A stretch of 64,000 nt of DNA from Candidatus Rhodoferax randersensis (GCA_016718155.1 JADKEH010000012.1:1-64000), one strand, 5' to 3'. Positions 8,114 through 17,650 are shown, counted from the first letter of the stretch. Made by a program: numbers and translations. Notes: generated from the letters alone by a model not told the origin.

Positions 8114-8956
8114 ATGCCAACCGCTCGGGTCCGCGACATGACGATGCTTACATCGGTGCTGGCCCTTGCAGCGCTCGGTGTGGCGCTTTACATGGGCGCT
8201 CTCACCTGGCTGTGGTTCAGGCAGGAGCGCCTGCTGTTCGCGCCGACCGTACTGCCCGCCACCCACGTGCTCGCCACGGCGCAGGATGTTCACGAAGTCA
8301 GCCTGGAAGTGCCGGGCGCGCGCCTGTCGGCGCTGCATTTGCGACTGCCCGACCCTCGGGGCCTGGTGTTCTTTTTGCACGGCAATGCCGGCTGCCTGGA
8401 GACCTGGTTTACCAACACCGACTTCTACCGCCGCTCCAACTTCGATCTGTTCATGCTCGACTACCGGGGCTATGGCAAAAGCACCGGACACATCGAGAGC
8501 GAGGCCCAGTTGCACGCGGACGTGCGCGCGGCCTGGGATCACGTTGCTCCCCGGTACGCGGGCCAAAAGAGAATCGTGATCTATGGCCGCTCACTCGGTT
8601 CCGGTCTGGCAGCGCGGCTGTCGGCCGATCTGTCCGCCAAACGTGCGCCCGACCTGACCGTGCTGGTGTCGCCCTACCGCAGCATGGCGGCGCTGGCGGC
8701 CGAGCACTACGGCTGGGTGCCGAGCTGGGTGCTGCGCTACCCGATGCGCACCGACCAACTGGTCGAGCAGATACGCGGACCGCTGGTACTGGTCGATGGC
8801 GAGAGGGACCAGTTGATCGCCTTCCACCACAGCGATGCCCTTAAGGCACTGGTGCCGCATGCCAGCGTGCTGCGCATTGCGGGCGCGTCCCACGGCGACA
8901 TCCATGAGTTTGACGCCTACCTGGACGCGCTGGACAACCTCTTGACCAAGTTGTAA
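8114..8956 (+). CDS. Membrane-anchored alpha/beta-fold hydrolase
   Basis: The 280-residue protein has one N-terminal hydrophobic helix (LTSVLALAALGVALYMGAL) followed by an alpha/beta hydrolase domain. The oxyanion region is FFLHGNAGCLETW, the nucleophile elbow GRSLGSG, the acid probably the Asp in LVDGERDQL, and the histidine lies in GASHGDIH. It resembles the BEM46/ABHD13-type serine hydrolases; the substrate is unknown. The start at 8114 is uncertain: AGGAGGT is 14 nt away, and ATG codons at 8138 and 8144 are alternatives. It is convergent with the TPP enzyme, only 1 nt apart. Confidence 0.8.
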   Translation: MPTARVRDMTMLTSVLALAALGVALYMGALTWLWFRQERLLFAPTVLPATHVLATAQDVHEVSLEVPGARLSALHLRLPDPRGLVFFLHGNAGCLETWFTNTDFYRRSNFDLFMLDYRGYGKSTGHIESEAQLHADVRAAWDHVAPRYAGQKRIVIYGRSLGSGLAARLSADLSAKRAPDLTVLVSPYRSMAALAAEHYGWVPSWVLRYPMRTDQLVEQIRGPLVLVDGERDQLIAFHHSDALKALVPHASVLRIAGASHGDIHEFDAYLDALDNLLTKL

Positions 8957-8957
8957 T

Positions 8958-10686
8958 TCAGCGCTTGTCCAGTAGGCTGGCCTGCGCTGCGTGCCGAATC
9001 TGGCTCAGGGTGGCGCGGGTGCTGATGACTTCGGGGTCGAGCCGCACCTCGACCAAAGTGCCCTGGGTGCGCGCCAGCGCGGCCAGCAACTCTGCTTCGA
9101 ACTGCGCCGTTTGAGTGATGCACACACCAACATAGCCGTAAGCGCGGGCCAAAGCGGCGAAGTCGGGGTTGGACAGCGTCGTGCCCAGCACGTGCTCTGG
9201 GTACTCGCGCTCCTGGTGCATGCGAATGGTGCCGTACATGCCGTTGTTCAGCAGCACGATGATCGCTCTTGGCGCCGTGCTGCACGGCGGTGGCGAGTTC
9301 CTGCCCATTCATCAAAAAGTCGCCATCACCAGTGAGGGTCACCACCACGCGACCGGTGGTGATGGCCGCCGCAACACCAGCGGGCACACCGTAGCCCATG
9401 GCGCCGTTGGTGGGCGCTAACTGGGTCTTGTGGCCCTTGGCCATGCCGTGGTAGCGAAAAAAGCGGTGCAGCCAACTCGCGAAGTTGCCTGCGCCATTGG
9501 CCAGCACGGCGTCGACCGGCAAATGCCGCTGCAAGCAGGCCACGATGGCGGGCATGTCCACGTCACCGGGCAGGCTTTGGGGCACCAGGTTGGCCAGGTA
9601 GTCGGCGTGGCTGGCCGCGCTCCACGCTTGCCACGGCACGGCATCGGGCGCTGGCAGCGTGGCCAGCGCCAGGGCGGCGGCGTTCATGCTGGCGTTGATG
9701 GCCAGATCAGCCTGGTAGACGCGCCCCAGCTCCTCGGCGCTGGCGTGGATGTGCACCAGCCGCTGCTTCGTTTTGGGGGACTCAAACAGGCAGTAGCCCC
9801 CGCTGGTGATGTCACCCAAACGCGCGCCGATAGCCACAATCAAGTCGCTGGCGCGAATACGCGCCGCCAGCTCTGGGTTGATGCCAATGCCCACATCGCC
9901 GGCGTACAACGGGTGGTGGTTGTCAAACAAGTCCTGAAACCGAAAGGCATTGCCCACGGGCAGTTGCCAGCTTTCGGCAAAGCGCTGCAGCGCTTGCGCG
10001 GCCTCAACGGTCCAGCCTCCACCGCCGGCAATGACCAAGGGTCGCTCTGCTTGTGATAGCAGCAAATGCAACGCAGACAGGTCTTTTGGGCCGATCCAAG
10101 CCTGCGCGGAGGTTACCACCGGCAGCAACTGAGGTGCCAAGGCAGCCGCCGTCCAGGCGGACACCGGCTGCGTCAACATATCTTCGGGCAACACCAGCAC
10201 CACCGGGCCGGGGCGGCCATTCATGGCGGTGGCGAAGGCGCGTGCCACGTATTCGGGGATCCGCTGCGGGTTGTCGATGCGCTCCACGCGCTTGGCCAGG
10301 CCTTTGGTGCTGGGGCCGAAAAAGCTCAGGTAGTCCAACTCCTGAAAAGCCTCGCGGTCGCGCGTGTCGCTGGCCACGTCGCCCACGAAGAGCACCATCG
10401 GCGTGGAGTCCTGAAACGCCGTGTGTACGCCAATCGAGGCGTTGGTGGCGCCCGGTCCGCGCGTCACAAAACACACGCCAGGCCGGCCAGTCAGCTTGCC
10501 ATGCGACTCGGCCATGAAGGCGGCACCGCCCTCCTGGCGGTTGGTCACAAAGCGAATACTGTCCTGATACAGGTGAAAGCCATCGAGCACCGCCAGGAAA
10601 CTCTCGCCCGGCACGCCAAACACGTGCGTGACGCCCTGGGCCACAAGGCATTCAACCAGGAGATGGCCAGCAAGTTTGGTAGTCAT
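8958..10686 (-). pseudogene. Thiamine-diphosphate-dependent enzyme (acetolactate synthase-like), one frameshift
   Basis: Most of a TPP enzyme of the acetolactate synthase/benzoylformate decarboxylase superfamily is present. The N-terminal pyrimidine-binding domain holds the catalytic Glu in RFVTNRQEGGAAFMAE; then comes a central domain and the C-terminal pyrophosphate domain with GDGDFLMNGQE. Close to 9264-9275 the frame changes from QHGAK to RAIIVLLNNGMYG, which separates the two halves of the TPP-binding motif (GDG and NN). The rest, to LLDKR, lies in the second frame and ends at 8958. Joined length is about 575 residues, normal for the family. It is not placed next to ilvN or ilvC, so a role in branched-chain synthesis is not supported. 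A single indel, real or artefactual, explains the break. Confidence 0.78.
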
Positions 10687-10710
10687 GAAAACGATTGTGC
10701 CGTGTTGTGA

Positions 10711-10794
10711 CGATCAGTTGCGGACAGCCGACATCCGACGATTGGTTGCGGACAGAGCAACCCTCGCTTCGCGTAGGTTTGGCCTGTCCCACAA
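10711..10794. repeat. REP-like palindrome, GGACAGA subfamily, partial plus full copy
   Basis: A truncated unit (CAGTTGCGGACAG) leads through CCGACATCCGACG into a full unit: GGACAG / CTGTCC outer stem, CAACC / GGTTTG inner stem, ending CCCACAAG. It lies in the 110-nt gap just after the 3' end of the chemoreceptor gene. The 5' flank GCCGACATCCGAC also precedes the copies at 17231, 17298 and 31368. Confidence 0.8.
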
Positions 10795-10798
10795 GGCT

Positions 10799-12579
10799 TC
10801 AGAAAGTCTCCCAGTCGTCGTCGCCACCGGCTGGGGCGGCTTTGCTCTGAGTCCTGGGTGCGGCGGCGTTGGGTGCTTGCAACGCGCCCGCAACTGGGGG
10901 CGCGGCTTTGGCGGCGCTGGCATGGCCGCGGGCGGCAGCGCCTTTGGGGATGCCGCCGCCGCGCCGGTCGGTACCCGTAAACGGCTTTGCCTTGGGGCTG
11001 TGCGAGCGCACGGCGGCCAGTTGCGCCACCGGGTGATGATCTTGGCCAGCGCCGAGCTTGAACACCGCCACCACCTGCACCAGCTCTTGCGCTTGGGACT
11101 TGAGGCTGCTGGCCGCGGCGGCCATTTCTTCGACCAGGGCGGCGTTTTGCTGGGTGGCCTGGTCCATCTGGGTGACCGCTTCACCGACCTGGGCCACACC
11201 CTGGCCTGTTCATTGCTGGCGGCACTGATCTCGCCCATGATGTCGGTGACGCGGCGAATGCTGCTGACCACTTCGGTCATGGTGACACCGGCCTGATCGA
11301 CCAGAGCGCTTCCCTGTTCGACCCGCTCGACGCTGGCGTTGATCAGGCTCTTGATTTCCTTGGCCGCTTCGGCACTGCGCCCGGCCAGGCTGCGCACTTC
11401 GCTGGCCACCACGGCAAAACCACGGCCCTGCTCTCCGGCGCGGGCGGCTTCCACCGCCGCGTTCAAGGCCAGGATGTTGGTCTGGAAGGCGATGCCATCG
11501 ATCACGCTGATGATGTCGCTGATCTTCCTGGAGCTGTCGTTGATGCCTTTCATGGTTTCGACCACCTGGCTGACCACTTCGCCACCCCGCACCGCCACGG
11601 TGGAGGCACTCATGGCCAACTGGTTGGCCTGGCGGGCGCTGTCGGCGTTTTGTTTGACGGTGGCGCTGAGTTGCTCCATGCTGGCGGCGGTCTGTTCCAG
11701 CGCGCTGGCCTGGCTTTCGGTGCGGGCGCTCAGGTCTTGGTTGCCTTGGGCAATTTCGGCGCTGGCGGTGGCGACGCTCTCGGAGCCTTGGCGTACCCGA
11801 ATCACCAGCTTGCTCAGACTGTCTTTCATGCTGCTGAGCGCCCCCAGCAGCCGCGCAATTTCATCGCGCCCGCTGGCGTCCACCGCCACCGAGAGGTCGC
11901 CCGCAGCGATCGCCTGCGACACCCCGGTCGCTTGCTCCAAGCCGTCGCTGATGGCGCGAATCAAGTACCAGCCCAGCGCCACGGCAAACCCCACGCCAAG
12001 CAAGATTGACAGGATCGACACGATTCGCAACGTGCCATAACGCTGGGTGGCGCCCTCGTACTCGGCTTTGGCTTGGTCGGTCTGGATTTTTACCAACGCG
12101 TCCATGGCATCGCGGGTCGGGGCGTACAGCTTGGGCAGGGTCTCCATCGACAGTTTGGTGGCCGCTGCGAAGTCGCCCGCGCGCAAGGCCTTGACCGTGG
12201 CCATCAAGCCATCGGTCACATAAGTGGCGCGTGCCGCGGCAAACTGCTTGGCGGCCTTTTCTTCATCGGGCGTCAACTTGGCCGCCATGTAGGCGTCCCA
12301 GGTCTTGGAGACGGATGCGATATTGGCCTCAACCTGCGCGGTGCTCTTGGTCGCCGCCTCGGGCGAGGCGTCCAGCGCCGCCGACACCAAAACAAAGGCG
12401 TTGGTAATCAGGCGTCCGCGAACATCGCCCAACTGGGCCAGCGCCACCGTGCGGTCTTCGTACACGGTTTTCAAGGCGGCATTGCTGCTCGCAGTGCCCC
12501 ACAGGCCAACGCCACCGACCAGCACCAGCAGGGCCGACATCAGGCCCACCAACAGCATCAGCCGAGCAGAGATTTTCAT
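10799..12579 (-). pseudogene. Methyl-accepting chemotaxis protein, one frameshift near the C-terminus
   Basis: A Tsr/Tar-like chemoreceptor. It has an N-terminal membrane helix (MLLVGLMSALLVLVGGVGLWG), a periplasmic four-helix-bundle sensor domain, a second helix near residue 190 (VSILSILLGVGFAVALGWYL), HAMP, and a signalling domain with tip segment AVVASEVRSLAGRSAEAAKE. Near 11200 the frame shifts at NEQA; one missing C explains it. The other frame continues QVGEAVTQMDQATQQNAALV and ends DDWETF, matching the NWETF-type CheR/CheB docking pentapeptide. Read without correction, the protein loses the second methylation helix and gets an unrelated tail. Joined length is about 593 residues. The partner kinase is not in the window. 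Confidence 0.85.
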
Positions 12580-12732
12580 ACCGCTTTCTCCTGGATTGTT
12601 CTTGAATGTGCAGCGACTAGCCCACAGCCGGGTTCCACTCTAATTCAATTCAGCGCGCTTGTGGCGATAGTTGACTGCGCATGCGCGATCACCTGCAGCG
12701 CCCCGGCAGGACGTGCAAACGGCACCGAACGA

Positions 12733-13959
12733 TCAGGCGCGCGCGGCTGCCGCCGAGGTGCGCCGGCCCACGCCCAGCGCCGCCACCACACTGAGCAGCA
12801 GCACCAGCGCGGCACCGCCTAGCGTGGCCGCGTACCAGCCGCGGTCCATGAAGGCGCCGAACAACACCGGCGAGATGGCAAAACCAATGTCCAGACCCGA
12901 ATACACCATGCCGTAGACGCGGCCGGTGGCGCCCTTGGGCGTGGCCCGCTTGATCATCATGTCGCGCGAAGGCCCGCCAATGCCAACCGCAAAGCCGGTG
13001 ATGGCCAGCAACACCATGGTGCCTTCGGCTCCAGGCAGGCCCGTGGCACACACCGCCAGCAGCACCGCGCCCGCGCTCATGCAGGCCGCTACCACGCGGT
13101 CACTGTGAACCGACTTTGCAGCCACGAAGCCCCCCACCAACATGCCCAGGGCGCCGCACAACATGTAGGCGGTCAGCGTCAGCGTCGCAGCCTCAAAGCT
13201 CACGCCGTGCAGGGCCTTGAGCAGCGACACAGAGAAGGCCTGTACAACCGCCAGCGTCATCGTTGACAGCAGAAAGAATCCGAAGCACCACCACACCACC
13301 GGCAACTTCATGAACGCCATGCTGTGTTCGACCGGTGCATCAGCGGGGTGCACGGCCACCTCGGTCTTGAGCTGCGCCCGCTTCGAATAGAGCAGCGCAA
13401 ACACCGCCACGTACATCAGCGCTGCGGCCAAGTAGGCGGTGCGCCAGTTGGACAGGGCACTAACGCCGGCCAGAAACACCGGTGCGGCGGCCCAGCCCAG
13501 GTTGCCAGTAAGGCCGTGCGCGCTGAAGGCGTAACCAAGCCGGGGCGCCGAGACTCGCTGGTTCAGAATCGTGAAGTCCACCGGGTGAAAGGTGGCGTTG
13601 CCCAAACCGGCCAGCGCCGCCACCGCCAGCAAACCAGCGTAGCTGTGCACCATGGACGCACCAATACACGCCACCATAAAGATGCCCAGCGCCACAAACA
13701 ACAACGAGCGCGCGCCCAGCCGATCCACCACAAAACCGGCGCACGCCTGGCCGACGCCTGACACCACAAAGAAAGTGCTCATCAGCAAACCCAATTGGGA
13801 GTAGCTCAAGCCGAACTCCGCGATGAAGACCGGAAACAACGGTGGCAGCAGCAGGTGCGCAAAATGCGAGCTGGCATGTGCCAAGCCCACCAGGCCAATC
13901 ACGGTGGCGTCTTGCCGCAGTGGCACAACGGGACTGGGGGTCAGCGTGGCAGTGGTCAT
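12733..13959 (-). CDS. Major facilitator superfamily transporter
   Basis: A 408-residue inner-membrane protein with about twelve hydrophobic helices and MFS-type loops (VDRLGARSLLF after helix 2, IKRATPKGATGRVYG in the second half). The signature FHPVDFTILNQRV and overall pattern resemble the fosmidomycin-resistance-like/sugar-efflux branch, but the substrate cannot be told. ATG at 13959 is preferred because the upstream 16 codons are not protein-like and the conserved N-terminus follows it. It is divergent from the second MFS gene, with 196 nt between them. Confidence 0.82.
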   Translation of the reverse strand: MTTATLTPSPVVPLRQDATVIGLVGLAHASSHFAHLLLPPLFPVFIAEFGLSYSQLGLLMSTFFVVSGVGQACAGFVVDRLGARSLLFVALGIFMVACIGASMVHSYAGLLAVAALAGLGNATFHPVDFTILNQRVSAPRLGYAFSAHGLTGNLGWAAAPVFLAGVSALSNWRTAYLAAALMYVAVFALLYSKRAQLKTEVAVHPADAPVEHSMAFMKLPVVWWCFGFFLLSTMTLAVVQAFSVSLLKALHGVSFEAATLTLTAYMLCGALGMLVGGFVAAKSVHSDRVVAACMSAGAVLLAVCATGLPGAEGTMVLLAITGFAVGIGGPSRDMMIKRATPKGATGRVYGMVYSGLDIGFAISPVLFGAFMDRGWYAATLGGAALVLLLSVVAALGVGRRTSAAAARA

Positions 13960-14155
13960 GCCGTGATGGTAAACGCCGAACCCGCAGCCTGCCTGGGCGA
14001 GGGTCATCGCCGCGATGCGACACCGCGCCGGGGCTCTGGTCGGCTCACCTCTTTCATGGTGAAATCGGGTCGCAGCCCATCATTCATTTGCCAACAACGC
14101 TACTCTTTCAATAGCAAGCAAGAAGCCATTCAAGCCAGGCTGGCGTCCACCCTTC

Positions 14156-15358
14156 ATGACCCAAACCGCGCCAACCAGCACCCTTCGCCAACTGCCCGGC
14201 GGCATCTGGGTATTGGGTTTCGTCAGCCTGCTGATGGACATCTCCTCCGAGATGGTTCACAGCCTGTTGCCGATGTTCATGGTCACCACGCTGGGCACCA
14301 GCGTGTTCGTGGTCGGTTTGATCGAGGGTCTGGCCGAGTCGACCGCCCTGATGGTCAAGGTATTCTCCGGCGCGCTGAGCGACTACCTGGGAAAACGCAA
14401 AGGCCTGGCGGTGCTGGGTTACGCCATGGGCGCCTTGAGCAAGCCGCTGTTTGCTTTGGCACCTGGCATGAGCCTGGTGGTGACCGCGCGGCTGATCGAC
14501 CGGGTCGGCAAGGGTATCCGGGGCGCACCGCGCGATGCGCTGGTGGCCGACATTGCACCAGCCCATTTGCGCGGTGCCGCGTTTGGCCTGCGTCAGTCGC
14601 TCGACACCGTCGGCGCCTTCGTCGGGCCACTGCTGGGCGTGGGCCTGATGCTGCTGTACGCCAATGACTTTCGCGCCGTGTTCTGGTGGGCCGTGATCCC
14701 CGGCGTGTTGGCCGTGGCGCTGCTGTGGCTCGGCCTGAAGGAGCCAGAACGCCCCGCCCCGGCCCAGCGCAGTAACCCGATTCAGCGCGCCAACCTGCGG
14801 CGACTGGGTGCCGCCTACTGGTGGGTGGTGGTGATTGGTGCGGTGTTCACGCTGGCGCGTTTCAGTGAAGCCTTTCTGGTGCTGCGGGCGCAACAAAGCG
14901 GCATTGCCATGGCTCTGGTGCCGCTGGTGATGGTGGCCATGAACCTGATCTACGCCGCCAGCGCCTACCCATTTGGCAAGCTGTCGGACCGGATGAGCCA
15001 CCGCACACTGCTGGCGCTGGGCCTGGTGGTGCTGATTGCCGCCGACATCGTGTTGGCAAGCTTCCCCAGCAGCACCGGCGTGCTGCTGGGCGTGGCATTG
15101 TGGGGCATCCACATGGGGTTGACGCAAGGCCTGCTCGCCACCATGGTGGCCGACACCGCCCCGGCCGATTTACGTGGCACCGCCTATGGCTTTTTCAACC
15201 TGATGAGCGGCGTGGCAATGCTGGTGGCCAGCGCGCTGGCGGGTCTGCTGTGGGATGGCTGGGGTGCCGCGGCCACGTTTCATGCAGGTGCCGGGTTTTG
15301 TGTGCTGGCGCTGCTGGGACTGGCTTGGCGTGCGCCACCCCGAACCGCCATCAGGTAA
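14156..15358 (+). CDS. Major facilitator superfamily transporter
   Basis: A 400-residue MFS protein. It has about twelve membrane segments, a first-half loop GALSDYLGKRKGLAVLGY and the helix 5 region RLIDRVGKGIRGAPRDALVAD, characteristic of a bacterial MFS group often labelled MFS_1 or multidrug-like. The substrate is unknown. The gene ends tail-to-tail with the thioesterase gene, overlapping it by 8 nt. Confidence 0.82.
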   Translation: MTQTAPTSTLRQLPGGIWVLGFVSLLMDISSEMVHSLLPMFMVTTLGTSVFVVGLIEGLAESTALMVKVFSGALSDYLGKRKGLAVLGYAMGALSKPLFALAPGMSLVVTARLIDRVGKGIRGAPRDALVADIAPAHLRGAAFGLRQSLDTVGAFVGPLLGVGLMLLYANDFRAVFWWAVIPGVLAVALLWLGLKEPERPAPAQRSNPIQRANLRRLGAAYWWVVVIGAVFTLARFSEAFLVLRAQQSGIAMALVPLVMVAMNLIYAASAYPFGKLSDRMSHRTLLALGLVVLIAADIVLASFPSSTGVLLGVALWGIHMGLTQGLLATMVADTAPADLRGTAYGFFNLMSGVAMLVASALAGLLWDGWGAAATFHAGAGFCVLALLGLAWRAPPRTAIR

Positions 15359-15854
15359 GCAAGCCAAATGGGTCGGCGTCGTGGCCGTCGCCAATCAGCG
15401 GCCCCATTTTGAAAATGCCGCTGACACGCAGGGCGGGCTGCCCATCGGCGCTGACCAGCCCCTGGGCGAACAACATGTTGCGGGTGGTGCGCAGCACATC
15501 GGCCTCGCCTTGCACCCAGGAGCCCAATGGGGCCGAGCCCATGTAGTCGACCTGCAGACTGATGGTGGGCAGGAAGCGGCGCTCGATCTTGCCCTGGTAG
15601 AGGGCCGCGCAGGGCAGCAGCATGTCGCAAAAGCTCGCCAGCATGCCGCCATGGCACATCTTGAGCGGGTTGCTGTGGCGCGATTCCACCCGAAACCCGA
15701 GCAGCAGCCGCTGGCCGTTCCATTGCGCATACAGTGGCCCGTTGTGGACCATGAACGGGCCACCCATGCTGATCGGACGAAACCCTGGCGGAACGTCGCC
15801 TGGCGAGTCAGCTGCGATATCGTCAAAGCTGGAATGAGCTGGGACCAGGGTCAT
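15351..15854 (-). CDS. PaaI-family hot-dog thioesterase
   Basis: The 167-residue protein has the hot-dog thioesterase pattern: NPLKMCHGGMLASFCDMLL on the central helix and LQVDYMGSAPLGSWV followed by the beta strands. It probably hydrolyses an acyl-CoA of unknown type. ATG at 15854 (MTLVPAHSS) is chosen because the longer reading frame upstream has no conserved features. Upstream, in the same direction, lie the 77-residue and tautomerase-like genes. Confidence 0.8.
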   Translation of the reverse strand: MTLVPAHSSFDDIAADSPGDVPPGFRPISMGGPFMVHNGPLYAQWNGQRLLLGFRVESRHSNPLKMCHGGMLASFCDMLLPCAALYQGKIERRFLPTISLQVDYMGSAPLGSWVQGEADVLRTTRNMLFAQGLVSADGQPALRVSGIFKMGPLIGDGHDADPFGLLT

Positions 15855-15975
15855 GATGGGGAACCTTCGACGCGTGAATGAGCCCGCCAACACGGGGCAA
15901 GACCGCAGCTTAGCAAGTACACCCGTCAAACGACTGTCGAAGACGCGACAGCGTGCTTGCCTCGGCACGTCGACC

Positions 15976-16209
15976 TCAGGTGAGATTGAGTCTGGCGTTG
16001 ACTTCGGCCTCGTCGATCTCGGCAAAGGTGATGTTGTGCCGGTGCGTCAGCGGCCCGCCGCCTGGAATCACGTCGCCCCGTTCGTCGTAGCCAACGGCTT
16101 TGAATTTCCAGACCGCGGCGATGCACTTGAGGTTTCCGACATGCTCGCCCTGCGCAGTCACGACGCGCCAGACTTGCTCGTTCACGCGTTCCAACAGCAA
16201 TCTGTTCAC
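15976..16209 (-). CDS. Conserved small protein of unknown function
   Basis: A 77-residue soluble protein starting at GTG (VNRLLLERVNEQVWRVVTAQ). I do not recognise a domain. It has the look of a single small beta-rich fold with a charged C-terminus (ITFAEIDEAEVNARL). It follows the tautomerase-like gene by 30 nt on the same strand, so the two are probably co-transcribed. Confidence 0.55.
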   Translation of the reverse strand: MNRLLLERVNEQVWRVVTAQGEHVGNLKCIAAVWKFKAVGYDERGDVIPGGGPLTHRHNITFAEIDEAEVNARLNLT

Positions 16210-16239
16210 GCCCTGCTCGCTGCCTGGATCAGCGCCAAC

Positions 16240-16575
16240 TCACGCCACCAAAACGCCACCGAAGGCTTGGCGGCACGCCGCCGCAGGGGCGTACTGCACG
16301 TGCACCCGTTCGACCGAGCGAGCCAGGCAACTTGCCAGCACCGAGGTGATGGCCCGCACCTCAACGGGGGGGGGGGGGCGGGGCGGTAACTCATCGGTTC
16401 CCACCACGCTTTGATTTTCCGCGTACGCGTCACAGTCCAGGTAGCGCAGCCGGACCCATGTGTGGCCCGGCGGACTGGCGAAAACCTGGCCAAGGGCATC
16501 CGCAAGGTTCACCGCCGAAACCTGGGTGATTTCAGGTTCAGGGGCGCAGACAAGTTCGATATCGACGATGGGCAT
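16240..16575 (-). CDS. Tautomerase-like small protein containing a 13-nt G/C homopolymer
   Basis: The 111-residue protein begins MPIVDIELVCAPEPE, with the N-terminal proline after Met that tautomerases use for catalysis. It ends VHVQYAPAAACRQAFGGVLV, as in 4-oxalocrotonate-tautomerase-like proteins of Burkholderiales. The middle reads ELPPRPPPPVEV; the Pro run is encoded by 13 consecutive C (G on the plus strand), where I would expect a conserved hydrophobic strand. The tract may have shortened or altered the gene, though the two ends are in one frame. ATG at 16575 is chosen because it puts Pro at position 2. Confidence 0.65.
   Translation of the reverse strand: MPIVDIELVCAPEPEITQVSAVNLADALGQVFASPPGHTWVRLRYLDCDAYAENQSVVGTDELPPRPPPPVEVRAITSVLASCLARSVERVHVQYAPAAACRQAFGGVLVA
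16366..16378. repeat. Homopolymer of 13 G inside the tautomerase-like gene
   Basis: Thirteen G in a row on the plus strand, followed by CGGGGCGG. It is the longest mononucleotide run I noticed in the window. Changes of one or two bases would shift the frame of the gene it lies in. Confidence 0.95.
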
Positions 16576-16620
16576 TACAGGCTCCAGCAACTGGACAGCA
16601 TTGTCACCGGATCACACCGC

Positions 16621-17223
16621 TCAACCCGTCAAGGCGTTGTACGCCTCGCGCGTCGGTGGCGCCACCGCCGCCAATACCTGCGCATAGGTGGTCTTGTGCC
16701 GCGCCAGCAGTCGCGCCGAGGCCACCGCCTTGGAGCGGCAGAACCAATGGCAGGTGTGTTGCATCAGGAACAGCTCAGCCGACAAGGTGTAGGCCTTGTC
16801 TTTCTGCGACTGGTTCGCGCGGTTGGCCACCGCGCTGCTGATGGCGTGGGCGTGCATGCTCAGGGCCTTGCGCATGTCGAACGTGGCGCGCGGGAAAAGC
16901 CGAGTGGCATACGGCACCGCCAGCGGCAATCTGCTGACCCGTGCGTCGGCTTCGTCGACCTTGGCAAAGTCCAGCACGAAACGGTTGAACTGCTCACTCA
17001 GCACCGTCTCGGCCGTGGCCAACACGCTCCAAACCTGGGCACGGCGCTCGGCATCGTCTTCGCCCAGCGCGCGCAGATAGCCCTCGGTCAGGCTTTCCAT
17101 CAGGTTTTCGATCTGGTATTTGCTGAGGTGGCTACCCAGCAAGGCGATGCGCCGTTTCTGCGCCCGCGCCGAGAGGGTGTAGGCACTGAATGCAATCAGC
17201 ATCAGCGCGACGAAGATGTCCAT
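16621..17223 (-). CDS. Membrane-anchored protein of unknown function
   Basis: The 200-residue protein starts MDIFVALMLIAFSAYTLSAR, a single N-terminal membrane anchor, followed by a helical cytoplasmic domain with no family I recognise. Features include LMESLTEGYLRALGEDD and AELFLMQHTCHWFC. ATG at 17223 is preferred over one 15 nt upstream because it begins the hydrophobic segment. The tandem palindromes at 17231-17352 lie right at its 5' end and will be part of its promoter region or leader. Confidence 0.6.
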   Translation of the reverse strand: MDIFVALMLIAFSAYTLSARAQKRRIALLGSHLSKYQIENLMESLTEGYLRALGEDDAERRAQVWSVLATAETVLSEQFNRFVLDFAKVDEADARVSRLPLAVPYATRLFPRATFDMRKALSMHAHAISSAVANRANQSQKDKAYTLSAELFLMQHTCHWFCRSKAVASARLLARHKTTYAQVLAAVAPPTREAYNALTG

Positions 17224-17230
17224 GCCAAAC

Positions 17231-17352
17231 TCCGACAATCAGTTGAGGACAGAGCGTCGCTGCGCTCCGGTCTGTCCCGCAAAGTGGACAGCCAACATCC
17301 GACAATCAGTTGAGGACAGAGCGTCGCTGCGCTCCGGTCTGTCCCGCAAAGT
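17231..17352. repeat. Two identical REP-like palindromes in tandem, GGACAGA subfamily
   Basis: The 55-nt unit at 17231-17285 is repeated without a change at 17298-17352, a 67-nt period. Each unit has outer stem GGACAGA(G) / (GG)TCTGTCC, inner stem GAGCG / CGCTC and the end CCCGCAAAGT, with 5' flank TCCGACAATCAGTTGA. The perfect identity points to a recent duplication. The unit pair fills the gap between two genes of unknown function. Confidence 0.9.
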
Positions 17353-17353
17353 A

Positions 17354-17650
17354 TCAGGCACGCGGGGATTTTGGCTCCACATCGGTCACATCGTGCAAGG
17401 TGGTCGATCCGGGGGTTGGCGCTGGCGTGGGCGCCGTGCCCGCCGATTGGCGGTAAACCCGCCCGAAGCCACCGCGCGGATCAATACGCATCACAAACGG
17501 TGAAACACGCTGGCCGGTCAATTTGGCCCACAGGGCGCGCAGCCCCCACAGGAGCAACACCAACACCGCCGCCAGGGCCAAGCTGAGTGCAAACACCAGG
17601 GCGGCCGCCAGCAACAGCAGACGCAGCACAAAGGAAAACAGACTCATCAT
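17354..17650 (-). CDS. Small membrane protein of unknown function
   Basis: The 98-residue protein has a long N-terminal hydrophobic stretch (FVLRLLLLAAALVFALSLAL and following) that could be one or two helices. A basic segment RIDPRGGFGRVYRQ follows, then a Pro/Thr-rich tail. No known family. It lies 27 nt upstream of the clpB 3' end on the same strand, and its stop is 2 nt from a palindromic repeat. Confidence 0.55.
   Translation of the reverse strand: MMSLFSFVLRLLLLAAALVFALSLALAAVLVLLLWGLRALWAKLTGQRVSPFVMRIDPRGGFGRVYRQSAGTAPTPAPTPGSTTLHDVTDVEPKSPRA

Noticed and set aside
16206..16505. Alternative frame of the tautomerase-like gene as a frameshifted C-terminus
   Set aside because: The N-terminal MPIVDIEL and C-terminal VHVQYAPA segments are already in one frame across the G13 tract, so no frameshift is needed.
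17231..17352. CRISPR array
   Set aside because: Only two units with a 12-nt gap, palindromic units and no spacers or cas genes; the same unit is dispersed elsewhere.
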